Source of the DNA: Caryophanales bacterium UBA5632
GTDB taxonomy: Bacteria > Bacillota_I > Bacilli_A > Izemoplasmatales > Hujiaoplasmataceae
Direction: 5' to 3'
Length of the DNA stretch: 25,643 nucleotides
NCBI GenBank assembly: GCA_002421405.1
Contig: DIJY01000053.1
Coordinates: 1-25,643, forward strand
The translations under genes were made by a program, and so were the position numbers. Positions 1-6,967 of the stretch are shown here, piece by piece. The notes under the pieces are model-generated. The model ran no database searches, was not told where the DNA came from, and worked only from the letters and a program-made list of their open reading frames with translations. How positions within the stretch are numbered: position 1 is the stretch's first letter; every line of letters begins with the position of its first letter.

Positions 1-22
1 AAGTGCTTTTATCAACAGTCTG

Positions 23-50
23 AACTCCTTATTAGGAGTTTTATTTTTTC
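23..50 (+). terminator. Rho-independent terminator of an upstream gene
   Basis: A perfect 6-bp stem AACTCC/GGAGTT (23-28 with 35-40) closes a TTATTA loop and is followed by a T-rich run to position 49. A TGA at 21-23 in an open frame from position 3 could be the stop of the gene before the window, but only a few codons are visible, so that gene is not called. Confidence 0.75.
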
Positions 51-70
51 TCAAAAAATATACAAAAATA

Positions 71-79
71 TGGTATAAT
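71..79 (+). promoter_or_regulatory. Extended -10 promoter for the DUF2779 gene
   Basis: TGG-TATAAT at 71-79 is a perfect sigma-A extended -10. No good -35 hexamer lies 17 bp upstream (A/T-rich sequence there). Predicted start of transcription is near 85, giving a leader of about 30 nt with an AAGGAG ribosome binding site at 105-110. Confidence 0.7.
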
Positions 80-116
80 TAAATTAGAAATCAAACTCAT
101 TTCGAAGGAGACAAAT

Positions 117-1934
117 ATGATTGTTACTACGATTGATTTGTTGAATTATCTTCGGTGTACGCGTTATGCCCCGCTTGACAGGGTTTCACAAGAACGCAGA
201 TATGAAAAACAAGGAATTGATGATAAGTTTCAAGAAATGCTTTATCTCAGTGGTTTATCTGGTTTTGATTCATCCCCAGATATAGACGATGATGAAGTTA
301 TGCAAATCGATGCCGAAAACGTATCTCAAGAACTCATGAATTCGGCGATTAAGACGCTAAAAGATCTTGTAAAAGAAATATTCATGAACCGATTCAACTT
401 TAACGAAATTCAATATAATCAAATTTTTTCTTCTGAATTTACTGACGAAATTACTTTATCGACTAAAATCGATTTTTTGACCAATGAAAACGGGCTCATT
501 ACATCGACAACCGTCCTTCCAATTACCGATAAAGAATTCAGTAATTTGAAATATACCGTCAATAAAGATCGGCGACCATTTTTCACGCCGAATATTGATG
601 GTGTTTTCTATCCAGATATGAATCCATTATCGGATGCTAATAAAAACAATTATCAAGATAAACTGAGAAAACTGATGGATCGACACCACTCATTGGGGAG
701 ACATCTTTATCATTTAGCGTTTAAATCCTTTATTTTGAATCGGATCTATCCTAATCATTCTAAAAGACATCTATTAGCGGTGATGAATCATCTTTACGTT
801 TACGATGGTAAAATTGATGAACAGGGGAAAGTATATTCAAAAGATCTCATTACTTGTTTTGATATGACCTTCATTGTTGATAAAATGCAATCAATGATTG
901 AAATTGATCTCTATCGCATGATTAATCATATTGAACTTGATGATGATTCCCGTTGTTTGCTTGTCAAAAACGAATGTTGCAAAAACCAGTCATTTGAATG
1001 TCAGTTTGTTGATTATTGTTTTTCACATTTGCCAGAAGAACATTCAATACTTCATTACTTTTATAACCATCAAGGGTTTATTGAAAAAACCAATACGTCT
1101 GAAATATTACACGATACTTATGATTTAATCAATCAAGGAATTGTCAGTATGGATGATGTCCCGATTTCATGGCTTCATCGTGAAAAGAATTTAATGCAAC
1201 GATACTGTGTAGAAAACGACTATACGTTTATTAATAAAACTAAAATTCAAACCTATTTGAAAACATTAAAATATCCTATCTATTATCTTGATTTTGAAGC
1301 ATTCCCGTCAATATTGCCTCGATTTAGAGGAGAAACGCCTTATCAACAATCCGTCTTTCAATTTTCAATTCATATCGAAGAAGAAAATTCAAAGTTAGAA
1401 CGTTACAATGAATCCACGCATCGATCTTACTTGTCTCAAGATGGTGAAGACCACCGTTTAGACCTTATTAACGCCTTGCTCGCCGCCATCCCAAATGATG
1501 GTGGATCAATCGTTGTCTATAATCAAACATTCGAAAGAAATCGGTTGATTGAATTAACTTCCTTTTTTCCTGAACATGCTCAAAGGTTAATCGAGCTATC
1601 TGAAAGACTTTTCGATTTATATAGAGTCGTAAAAAATGATCCTAATTTCTATCAAAAACGTGCTTTTTCCAAATCTGAAATAGATTCTTACAATTTTTAT
1701 GCGCCTTCACTCGATGGAAGTTATTCGTTAAAAAAAGTACTCCCAGCATTAAGCAATATTGATTATTCGTCTCTTCCCATCAACAATGGCGAATTAGCTT
1801 ACGTACATTATGCGAAACTTCCTGAAATGGATGAAGTTATAAAAGCGAAAACCATCTCTAATTTACTAGAGTACTGTCAACTTGATTCTTATGCTATGTA
1901 CTTAATAAAAGATGCTTTATTATCCAGAATCTGA
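117..1934 (+). CDS. DUF2779 family protein, putative Fe-S nuclease-like domain plus RNase H-like (DEDD) exonuclease domain
   Basis: The C-terminal third (about residues 385-605) matches the DUF2779 pattern. It has an acidic YYLDFEAF motif (D392, E394), a VYNQTFERNRL motif (about 467-477) and a terminal YCQLD motif (Y586, D590), as in DEDD-type RNase H-fold exonucleases. The N-terminal part has a lone Cys in LRCTRY (C14) and a later Cys cluster (C287/C288, C295, C301). This spacing recalls Cas4/AddB-type PD-(D/E)XK nucleases that hold a 4Fe-4S cluster. A segment at about 200-265 (HLAFKSFIL ... NHLYVYDG ... DMTF) resembles the corresponding DUF2779 core. The expected E-x-K after the candidate catalytic Asp is not obvious, so this nuclease half may be degenerate. 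Substrate and pathway are unknown. ATG is preceded by AAGGAG at good spacing and the gene ends in TGA. It has its own promoter and is followed by the separate rpsO promoter. Confidence 0.8.
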   Translation: MIVTTIDLLNYLRCTRYAPLDRVSQERRYEKQGIDDKFQEMLYLSGLSGFDSSPDIDDDEVMQIDAENVSQELMNSAIKTLKDLVKEIFMNRFNFNEIQYNQIFSSEFTDEITLSTKIDFLTNENGLITSTTVLPITDKEFSNLKYTVNKDRRPFFTPNIDGVFYPDMNPLSDANKNNYQDKLRKLMDRHHSLGRHLYHLAFKSFILNRIYPNHSKRHLLAVMNHLYVYDGKIDEQGKVYSKDLITCFDMTFIVDKMQSMIEIDLYRMINHIELDDDSRCLLVKNECCKNQSFECQFVDYCFSHLPEEHSILHYFYNHQGFIEKTNTSEILHDTYDLINQGIVSMDDVPISWLHREKNLMQRYCVENDYTFINKTKIQTYLKTLKYPIYYLDFEAFPSILPRFRGETPYQQSVFQFSIHIEEENSKLERYNESTHRSYLSQDGEDHRLDLINALLAAIPNDGGSIVVYNQTFERNRLIELTSFFPEHAQRLIELSERLFDLYRVVKNDPNFYQKRAFSKSEIDSYNFYAPSLDGSYSLKKVLPALSNIDYSSLPINNGELAYVHYAKLPEMDEVIKAKTISNLLEYCQLDSYAMYLIKDALLSRI

Positions 1935-1947
1935 ACATAAATATTGC

Positions 1948-1976
1948 TTGCATATTGATAGCTATTATGTTATAAT
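1948..1976 (+). promoter_or_regulatory. rpsO promoter
   Basis: TTGCAT (1948-1953), a 17-bp spacer and TATAAT (1971-1976), with TGT directly before the -10 (extended -10). Transcription should begin near 1982-1984, at the start of the structured rpsO leader. Confidence 0.8.
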
Positions 1977-1983
1977 AATCATC

Positions 1984-2036
1984 GCGCCTAAACCTGGAAC
2001 ATTCGACACTCCAACGTATGCTTCGGATCTAGGTAA
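1984..2036 (+). promoter_or_regulatory. Probable S15 (rpsO) autoregulatory leader
   Basis: The transcript start is followed by a compact foldable element. CCTA (1987-1990) can pair with TAGG (2030-2033), CC (1993-1994) with GG (2025-2026), and TGGA (1995-1998) with TCCA (2010-2013). This gives a multi-helix junction just upstream of the AAGGAGG site at 2047-2053. Leaders in which S15 binds a three-way junction mimicking 16S rRNA are established for Bacillaceae rpsO. Assignment here rests on position and fold by eye, not on a covariance model. Confidence 0.55.
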
Positions 2037-2060
2037 GTAAAAATATAAGGAGGAAATATC

Positions 2061-2330
2061 ATGGCACTCAGCAAAGAAAGAACCGTTGAAATCATCAAAC
2101 AATATCAATTTAAAGAAGGCGACACCGGTTCACCTGAAGTTCAAATCGCTCTACTAACTGAAGAAATTACAACATTGAATGCGCATTTAATCGTTCACAA
2201 ACACGATTTCCATTCAAAACGCGGTCTTCTCATGAAGGTTGGTAACAGAAGAAGTTTACTTGATTATTTAAAGTCAATTTCACCTGAACGTTATTTGGCA
2301 TTGATCGAAAAACTCGGATTACGTCGATAG
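2061..2330 (+). CDS. rpsO: 30S ribosomal protein S15
   Basis: Encodes the primary 16S rRNA-binding protein S15 of the small-subunit platform. The 89-aa length is exactly that of the bacterial family. Hallmarks include GDTGSPEVQIALLTEEI (residues about 20-36), the H-x-H-D-x-HSKRGL helix-loop (about 45-56) and the GNRRSLLDYL motif. AAGGAGG ends 7 nt before the ATG. It has its own promoter and leader upstream and a terminator directly after, so it is probably expressed mainly as a single gene, with pnp next as in most bacteria. Autoregulation by S15 through the leader is inferred. Confidence 0.98.
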   Translation: MALSKERTVEIIKQYQFKEGDTGSPEVQIALLTEEITTLNAHLIVHKHDFHSKRGLLMKVGNRRSLLDYLKSISPERYLALIEKLGLRR

Positions 2331-2340
2331 TTTAAAAGAC

Positions 2341-2373
2341 AAGCACCCAAAGAAGTTTGGGTGCTTATTATTT
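2341..2373 (+). terminator. Rho-independent terminator after rpsO
   Basis: A perfect 11-bp stem AAGCACCCAAA/TTTGGGTGCTT (2341-2351 with 2356-2366) closes a GAAG loop. The following ATTATTT run is weak as a U-tract, so partial read-through into pnp is likely. Confidence 0.8.
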
Positions 2374-2426
2374 GTTTAAATCATTTTTTTGAAAAGAAAA
2401 GTGGATAAAATAGGATTTAAAAGAGG

Positions 2427-2445
2427 CCAAATATGGGATATTTGG
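2427..2445 (+). promoter_or_regulatory. pnp leader hairpin
   Basis: A perfect 8-bp stem CCAAATAT/ATATTTGG (2427-2434 with 2438-2445) encloses a GGG loop and ends a few bases before the purine-rich ribosome binding region (about 2447-2459) of pnp. It lacks a U-tract, so it is not a terminator. It could be a cleavage or autoregulation element, since pnp leaders in other bacteria carry hairpins used in autocontrol. I found no convincing promoter between rpsO and pnp. Confidence 0.5.
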
Positions 2446-2467
2446 TAGGGAGAAGAGGGTATATAAA

Positions 2468-4591
2468 ATGAGTGAGAAAGTCGTATTAGAAAGAGAGTTT
2501 GCCGGCGCGAAGTTAGTCGTAGAAATCGGACAACTCGCAAAGCAAGCTACCGGCGCAGCTTTAATTCGCTATGCTGACACAGCTGTATTATCGGTCGCAG
2601 TTATTGGTGACAAGCCATCAACACAAGATTTCTTTCCGTTAATGGTGCTTTACACAGAGAAACTTTATTCAGCAGGTAAAATTCCTGGAGGATTTTTACG
2701 CCGTGAAGGACGCCCTTCAGAACGTGAAACATTAGCAGCAAGAGCTATTGATCGTCCAATTCGTCCGTTATTTGATGACAACTTCCGCTATGAAGTTCAA
2801 ATCATTAACACAGTAGTATCAACCAATCCTGATTATGCCCCTGACATGGCAGCTTTATTTGGATCCAGTCTTGCACTTGGACTCGGTGGCGTTCCATTCA
2901 ATGGTCCTGTTGCAGGTGTCGTTGTAGCAAAAGTCAATGGAGAATTCGTTTGCATGCCCTCCGTTGAACAATTGTTAATGTCTGATTTAGATTTAACAGT
3001 CGCAGGGACTAAAACCGCTGTCAACATGGTTGAAGCCGGCGCAAAACAAATTAAAGAAGAAGATATGTTAGATGCGATCATGTTTGCTCATGAAAAAATA
3101 AAAGAATTAGTCGCTTTCCAAGAAGAGATTATTGCTAAATACGGAAAACCCGTCATTGAAGTCGAAATCAATAACATCCCTGAAGAAATTCGTGCTGCTG
3201 TTTATGATTTAGAAGCTGGAAGAATCGTAAAATCAGTTTCAATTCATGAAAAATTGGCAAGAGGCGATGCAATTCGCGCCATTGAAGAAGAAATCATCGA
3301 AATCATGGAAGCTAAATACAAAGCAACAGGACTCGACAAAGATGAAATTGCGATCCAAATCGGATATGTTAATCGTGTCTTAGAAGAAATCCAAGTCAAT
3401 GAAGTCCGTCGTTTAATCACCGTTGATAAAATTCGTCCTGATGGCCGTAAGACTGATGAAGTTCGTCCTTTAGCGGCAGAAATCGATTTATTTGAAAGAA
3501 CCCATGGTTCTGCATTGTTCACACGTGGACAAACTCAAGTTTTGGGTGTCACAACCCTCGGTGCATTAGGCGAAGCACAAATCATCGATGGTGTGACCAT
3601 TGAAGATGGCAAACGCTTTATGCTTCATTACAATTTTCCACAATTCTCTGTTGGTTCAACCGGACGTTATATGTCACCGGGAAGACGTGAAATCGGACAT
3701 GGCGCTTTAGGCGAAAGAGCTTTACTTCAAGTGATTCCTGATGAAGAAACATTCCCTTATACCATTCGTGTGGTCGGTGAAGTATTAGAATCAAATGGTT
3801 CTTCATCACAAGCAACAATCTGTGCATGCTCCATGGCCCTCATGGCTGCTGGAGTCCCCATTAAAGCTCAAGTGGCTGGTATTGCGATGGGATTGGTCAA
3901 AAAAGATGAACATTATACTATTTTAACCGATATTCAAGGGTTAGAAGATCATTTTGGCGACATGGATTTCAAAGTAGCCGGAACGAGAGAGGGTATCACC
4001 GCTTTACAAATGGATATCAAAATATCTGGCATTAGCCGTCAAATACTGAAAGAAGCGCTTGAACAAGCTAAAACAGCTCGTCTTCAAATTCTTGATGTCA
4101 TGGACTCGGTTATTTCTACACCGCGTGAAGAATTAAATCAATACGCTCCAAAAGTTAAAATGATGAGAATCAATCCTGACAAAATTCGTGATGTTATCGG
4201 TTCTGGCGGTAAAACAATTACTGCAATCATCGAAAAATGCAATAATGTTAAGATTGATATCGAACAAGATGGACGCGTTATCTTCATGCATACTGATATG
4301 TTCTTCATCAATCAAGCAATCAAAATGATTGAAGATATCATTCGCAGTGTTGAAGTTGGCGAAGTGTACAACGGAAAAGTTGTTAGAATTGAGAAATTCG
4401 GTGCATTCGTTGAACTATGGCCCGGACAAGATGGATTATGTCACATCTCTCAAATCGCTAAAGAACGTGTAGCGAAAGTCGAAGATGTTGTCAAACTTGG
4501 CGATATCATCGCTGTAAAAGTCATTGGTGTCGATGAAAAAGGTCGAGTTGATCTATCGCGCAAAGTTTTACTTGAAGCAATTTCAAAATAA
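2468..4591 (+). CDS. pnp: Polyribonucleotide nucleotidyltransferase (PNPase)
   Basis: Phosphorolytic 3'-5' exoribonuclease that degrades RNA to nucleoside diphosphates, normally a trimer and a core RNA-decay enzyme. All family domains are present in order: first RNase PH domain (about 10-140), helical linker, second RNase PH domain (about 315-540), KH domain with the GSGG loop at 578-581, and a C-terminal S1 domain (about 620-695). The catalytic acidic motif EDHFGDMDF carries D494 and D500, matching the Asp pair of E. coli PNPase, and DIK follows at 516-518. The 707-aa length is normal. The ATG follows GGGAGAAGAGGG. It lies downstream of rpsO as in most bacteria. It has no terminator of its own, and the rnpB -10 box begins 8 bp after its stop. 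Confidence 0.98.
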   Translation: MSEKVVLEREFAGAKLVVEIGQLAKQATGAALIRYADTAVLSVAVIGDKPSTQDFFPLMVLYTEKLYSAGKIPGGFLRREGRPSERETLAARAIDRPIRPLFDDNFRYEVQIINTVVSTNPDYAPDMAALFGSSLALGLGGVPFNGPVAGVVVAKVNGEFVCMPSVEQLLMSDLDLTVAGTKTAVNMVEAGAKQIKEEDMLDAIMFAHEKIKELVAFQEEIIAKYGKPVIEVEINNIPEEIRAAVYDLEAGRIVKSVSIHEKLARGDAIRAIEEEIIEIMEAKYKATGLDKDEIAIQIGYVNRVLEEIQVNEVRRLITVDKIRPDGRKTDEVRPLAAEIDLFERTHGSALFTRGQTQVLGVTTLGALGEAQIIDGVTIEDGKRFMLHYNFPQFSVGSTGRYMSPGRREIGHGALGERALLQVIPDEETFPYTIRVVGEVLESNGSSSQATICACSMALMAAGVPIKAQVAGIAMGLVKKDEHYTILTDIQGLEDHFGDMDFKVAGTREGITALQMDIKISGISRQILKEALEQAKTARLQILDVMDSVISTPREELNQYAPKVKMMRINPDKIRDVIGSGGKTITAIIEKCNNVKIDIEQDGRVIFMHTDMFFINQAIKMIEDIIRSVEVGEVYNGKVVRIEKFGAFVELWPGQDGLCHISQIAKERVAKVEDVVKLGDIIAVKVIGVDEKGRVDLSRKVLLEAISK

Positions 4592-4596
4592 TAGTG

Positions 4597-4605
4597 TGAT
4601 ATAAT
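4597..4605 (+). promoter_or_regulatory. rnpB promoter (extended -10)
   Basis: TGA-TATAAT at 4597-4605 is a perfect extended -10. It places the transcript start at about 4611, exactly the first base of the RNase P RNA P1 helix. No good -35 at 17 bp is seen. Confidence 0.75.
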
Positions 4606-4610
4606 AAAAG

Positions 4611-4956
4611 TGTCAGGTTATCAGGTAATCGAGCACGAAAGTGTTAGGAAAGTCCATGCTAGCACAGGCTGAGATGCCTGTAGTGATTGTGCTGAACGAA
4701 CCGATAAGTTCAGGCGCCAGCAATGGCGACGGCGGGAAACGGGACTTTAAAAGCCCTATACCCCTAAGGTGCCACAGAGACGAGTCATGCAAAATATGCA
4801 TGAATGAAACGCGGTAAACCCCTCAAGCTAGAAACCCAAATTTGGTAGGGGAACGGAAGGCGAATAATTCAATTCAGCCAACTGGCGGCTTCGGCCGGAG
4901 ATAAATGATTACCACCTCGTAAGAGGAACAGAACATGGCTTACAGATAACCTGGCA
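4611..4956 (+). ncRNA. rnpB: RNase P RNA component, bacterial type B-like
   Basis: Catalytic RNA that removes 5' leaders from tRNA precursors. The ends pair as P1: 4611-4622 pairs with 4945-4956 over 12 bp with one G-U. Conserved blocks are visible in order: AGGAAAGTCCATGCT (about 4646-4660), GCTGAGATGCC, GACGGCGGGAAAC, GTGCCACAGAGACGAG, GAAACGCGGTAAACCCC, GAAACCCAAATTTGGTAGGGG and ACAGAACATGGCTTACAG near the 3' end. The order and the 3' elements fit the Bacillus (B) architecture. Length about 346 nt is usual for low-GC Gram-positives. It has its own promoter and a strong terminator just after. A protein reading of this stretch should be ignored. Confidence 0.97.
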
Positions 4957-4962
4957 TTTTTT

Positions 4963-4992
4963 AAAAAGCATAGACAGCGTTTATGCTTTTTT
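4963..4992 (+). terminator. Rho-independent terminator of rnpB
   Basis: A perfect 10-bp stem AAAAAGCATA/TATGCTTTTT (4963-4972 with 4982-4991) closes a 9-base loop, and the 3' arm ends in a T run. It begins 7 bases after the RNase P RNA 3' end. Confidence 0.85.
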
Positions 4993-4994
4993 CA

Positions 4995-5023
4995 TTGAAA
5001 AAATAACAAATATAGTGTAAAAT
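4995..5023 (+). promoter_or_regulatory. lepA promoter
   Basis: TTGAAA (4995-5000), a 17-bp spacer and TAAAAT (5018-5023). It starts directly after the rnpB terminator and leads to a leader of about 30 nt. Confidence 0.7.
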
Positions 5024-5058
5024 TAAGCAGCATATAAATATTAGAAAGGGTGAGGCTA

Positions 5059-6888
5059 GTGAGCAACCAAGATCTTTTAAAAAAACGTCAAAAGCACATT
5101 AGAAACTTCTCGATTATTGCCCATATCGACCATGGTAAATCAACGCTCGCTGACCGCATTCTTGAAACAACTTCAGCGGTTCCAATGCGAGAGATGAAAA
5201 ACCAACTTCTTGATTCGATGGACCTTGAAAGAGAACGCGGCATTACCATAAAACTGAATTCTGTAGAATTGCAATATAAAGCAAAAAACGGAGAAAACTA
5301 TATATTTCACTTGATTGATACCCCGGGTCATGTCGATTTTACGTATGAAGTTTCGCGGTCTTTAGCAGCATGTGATGGTGCCATATTAGTCATCGATGCT
5401 TCGCAAGGAATTGAAGCGCAAACCCTAGCGAATGTTTATTTAGCACTCGATAATAATCTCGAAATTATCCCAGTCATCAATAAAATCGACTTACCAAATG
5501 CGGATCCCGTTAAAGTCATTCAAGAGATGGAAGATACCATCGGACTTGATGGAAAAGACGCGATTTTAGCTTCTGCAAAATCCGGTATTGGGATTGTTGA
5601 TATTTTAGAGTCGGTAGTTAAAAATGTACCCGCACCGAATGGAGACATCGATGCGCCATTACAAGCATTAATCTTTGATTCATATTATGATGCTTACCGT
5701 GGAGTCATCCCGCTGATTCGAGTTGTCAATGGCATCTTACGCAAAGGCGATAAGATAAAAATGATGGCAACCAAAGCTGAATACGAAATCATTGATTTAG
5801 GTGTTTTCACGCCCAAAGAAGAAGCGCGTGAATTTCTCGCAACAGGCGATGTTGGTTTTTTAACAGCGGCAATCAAAAGTATTGAAACCATTCACGTAGG
5901 TGATACCGTCACGCACGCAGATGAACAAGCGGTGATTCCTTTACCCGGTTACCGTAAATTAACGCCAATGGTCTATTGTGGTATTTATCCAGTTGATGCC
6001 TCTGATTATTCAACCTTAAGAGAATCACTTGATAAACTTAAACTATCGGATGCCTCTTTACAATATGAGCCTGAAACCTCAAGTGCGCTTGGCTTTGGAT
6101 TTCGTGTCGGATTTTTGGGATTATTACACATGGAGATATTTCAAGAACGTTTAGACCGTGAATTCAATCAAAATGTGATTGCGACCGCTCCATCAGTCAA
6201 TTACCGAGTCGTACTCACTGATAAATCAATCATCGATATCGATAACCCTGCCATGTTACCAGACCTTGGAAGAGTCCATCATATCGAAGAACCTTATGTC
6301 AAAGCAACCATCATCAGTCCTTCAGAATATGTTGGTAACATCATGGAGCTTTGTCAAAGAAAACGCGGAACATTTAAAGATATGCAATACATTAGCGTTA
6401 GCCGCGTCGAATTAATGTATGATATTCCTTTATCTGAAATCATATTTGATTTCTTTGATAAACTTAAATCTTCAACGAAGGGCTATGCATCATTGGATTA
6501 TGAACTCTCGGGATACAAAGAATCAAAACTTGTGAAACTTGATATTTTATTAAATGGTGAACCCGTTGACGCCCTTGCGATGATTGTTCACCAAGAATTT
6601 GCTTATGAACGTGGCAGCAAGATGTGTAGCAGACTTAAAAACCTGATACCAAAACAATTGTTTGAAATTCCAGTGCAAGCAGCCATTGGCTCAAAAGTTA
6701 TTGCTAGATCCAATATTAAGGCCATGAGAAAAGACGTTTTAGCAAAATGTTATGGCGGCGACATCTCTCGAAAGAAGAAATTGCTCGAAAAACAAAAAGA
6801 AGGGAAGAAACGGATGAAATCAGTTGGATCCGTTGAAATTCCTCAAGAAGCATTTATGAGTGTTTTATCGTTGGATGATGATGATTAG
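5059..6888 (+). CDS. lepA: Elongation factor 4 (LepA), ribosome-associated GTPase
   Basis: Translational GTPase that acts on the ribosome (back-translocation and initiation roles described for the family). G motifs, numbered from the chosen start, are AHIDHGKST (21-29), RGIT, DTPGH and NKID, followed by EF-G-like domains and the LepA-specific C-terminal domain with YGGDISRKKKLLEKQKEGKKRMK. The start chosen is GTG at 5059, because AAAGGGTGA (5045-5053) is a good ribosome binding site 5 nt upstream. The in-frame GTG at 5050 lies inside that site and would add only 3 residues. At 609 aa the length is normal. The C terminus ends in a run of Asp whose codons form one arm of the terminator. The next gene is hemW, as in Bacillus. 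Confidence 0.97.
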   Translation: MSNQDLLKKRQKHIRNFSIIAHIDHGKSTLADRILETTSAVPMREMKNQLLDSMDLERERGITIKLNSVELQYKAKNGENYIFHLIDTPGHVDFTYEVSRSLAACDGAILVIDASQGIEAQTLANVYLALDNNLEIIPVINKIDLPNADPVKVIQEMEDTIGLDGKDAILASAKSGIGIVDILESVVKNVPAPNGDIDAPLQALIFDSYYDAYRGVIPLIRVVNGILRKGDKIKMMATKAEYEIIDLGVFTPKEEAREFLATGDVGFLTAAIKSIETIHVGDTVTHADEQAVIPLPGYRKLTPMVYCGIYPVDASDYSTLRESLDKLKLSDASLQYEPETSSALGFGFRVGFLGLLHMEIFQERLDREFNQNVIATAPSVNYRVVLTDKSIIDIDNPAMLPDLGRVHHIEEPYVKATIISPSEYVGNIMELCQRKRGTFKDMQYISVSRVELMYDIPLSEIIFDFFDKLKSSTKGYASLDYELSGYKESKLVKLDILLNGEPVDALAMIVHQEFAYERGSKMCSRLKNLIPKQLFEIPVQAAIGSKVIARSNIKAMRKDVLAKCYGGDISRKKKLLEKQKEGKKRMKSVGSVEIPQEAFMSVLSLDDDD

Positions 6889-6904
6889 TCATCATCCTTT
6901 TTTT
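6873..6904 (+). terminator. lepA terminator overlapping the 3' end of the coding region
   Basis: A 9-bp stem GGATGATGA/TCATCATCC (6873-6881 with 6889-6897) is followed by seven T (6898-6904). The 5' arm is coding sequence for the terminal Asp residues and the TAG stop lies in the loop, so translation of the last codons would interfere with folding. Confidence 0.8.
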
Positions 6905-6939
6905 CTATTTTTGGGTATATCGATATACATTTTTTAAAG

Positions 6940-6955
6940 ATTATGTTAACATAAT
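6940..6955. promoter_or_regulatory. 16-bp perfect palindrome upstream of hemW, with a weak -10
   Basis: ATTATGTTAACATAAT is a perfect palindrome ending 12 bp before the hemW ATG. It contains TGT-TAACAT (6944-6952), a weak extended -10, so it could be an operator on a hemW promoter. The leader would then be about 10 nt. A random palindrome in AT-rich DNA remains possible. Confidence 0.35.
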
Positions 6956-6967
6956 GATGGTGATTCT

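Noticed and set aside
4613..4801. Minus-strand open frame across the RNase P RNA region
   Set aside because: It lies wholly within rnpB, whose conserved blocks and P1 pairing explain the sequence, and it has no ribosome binding site.
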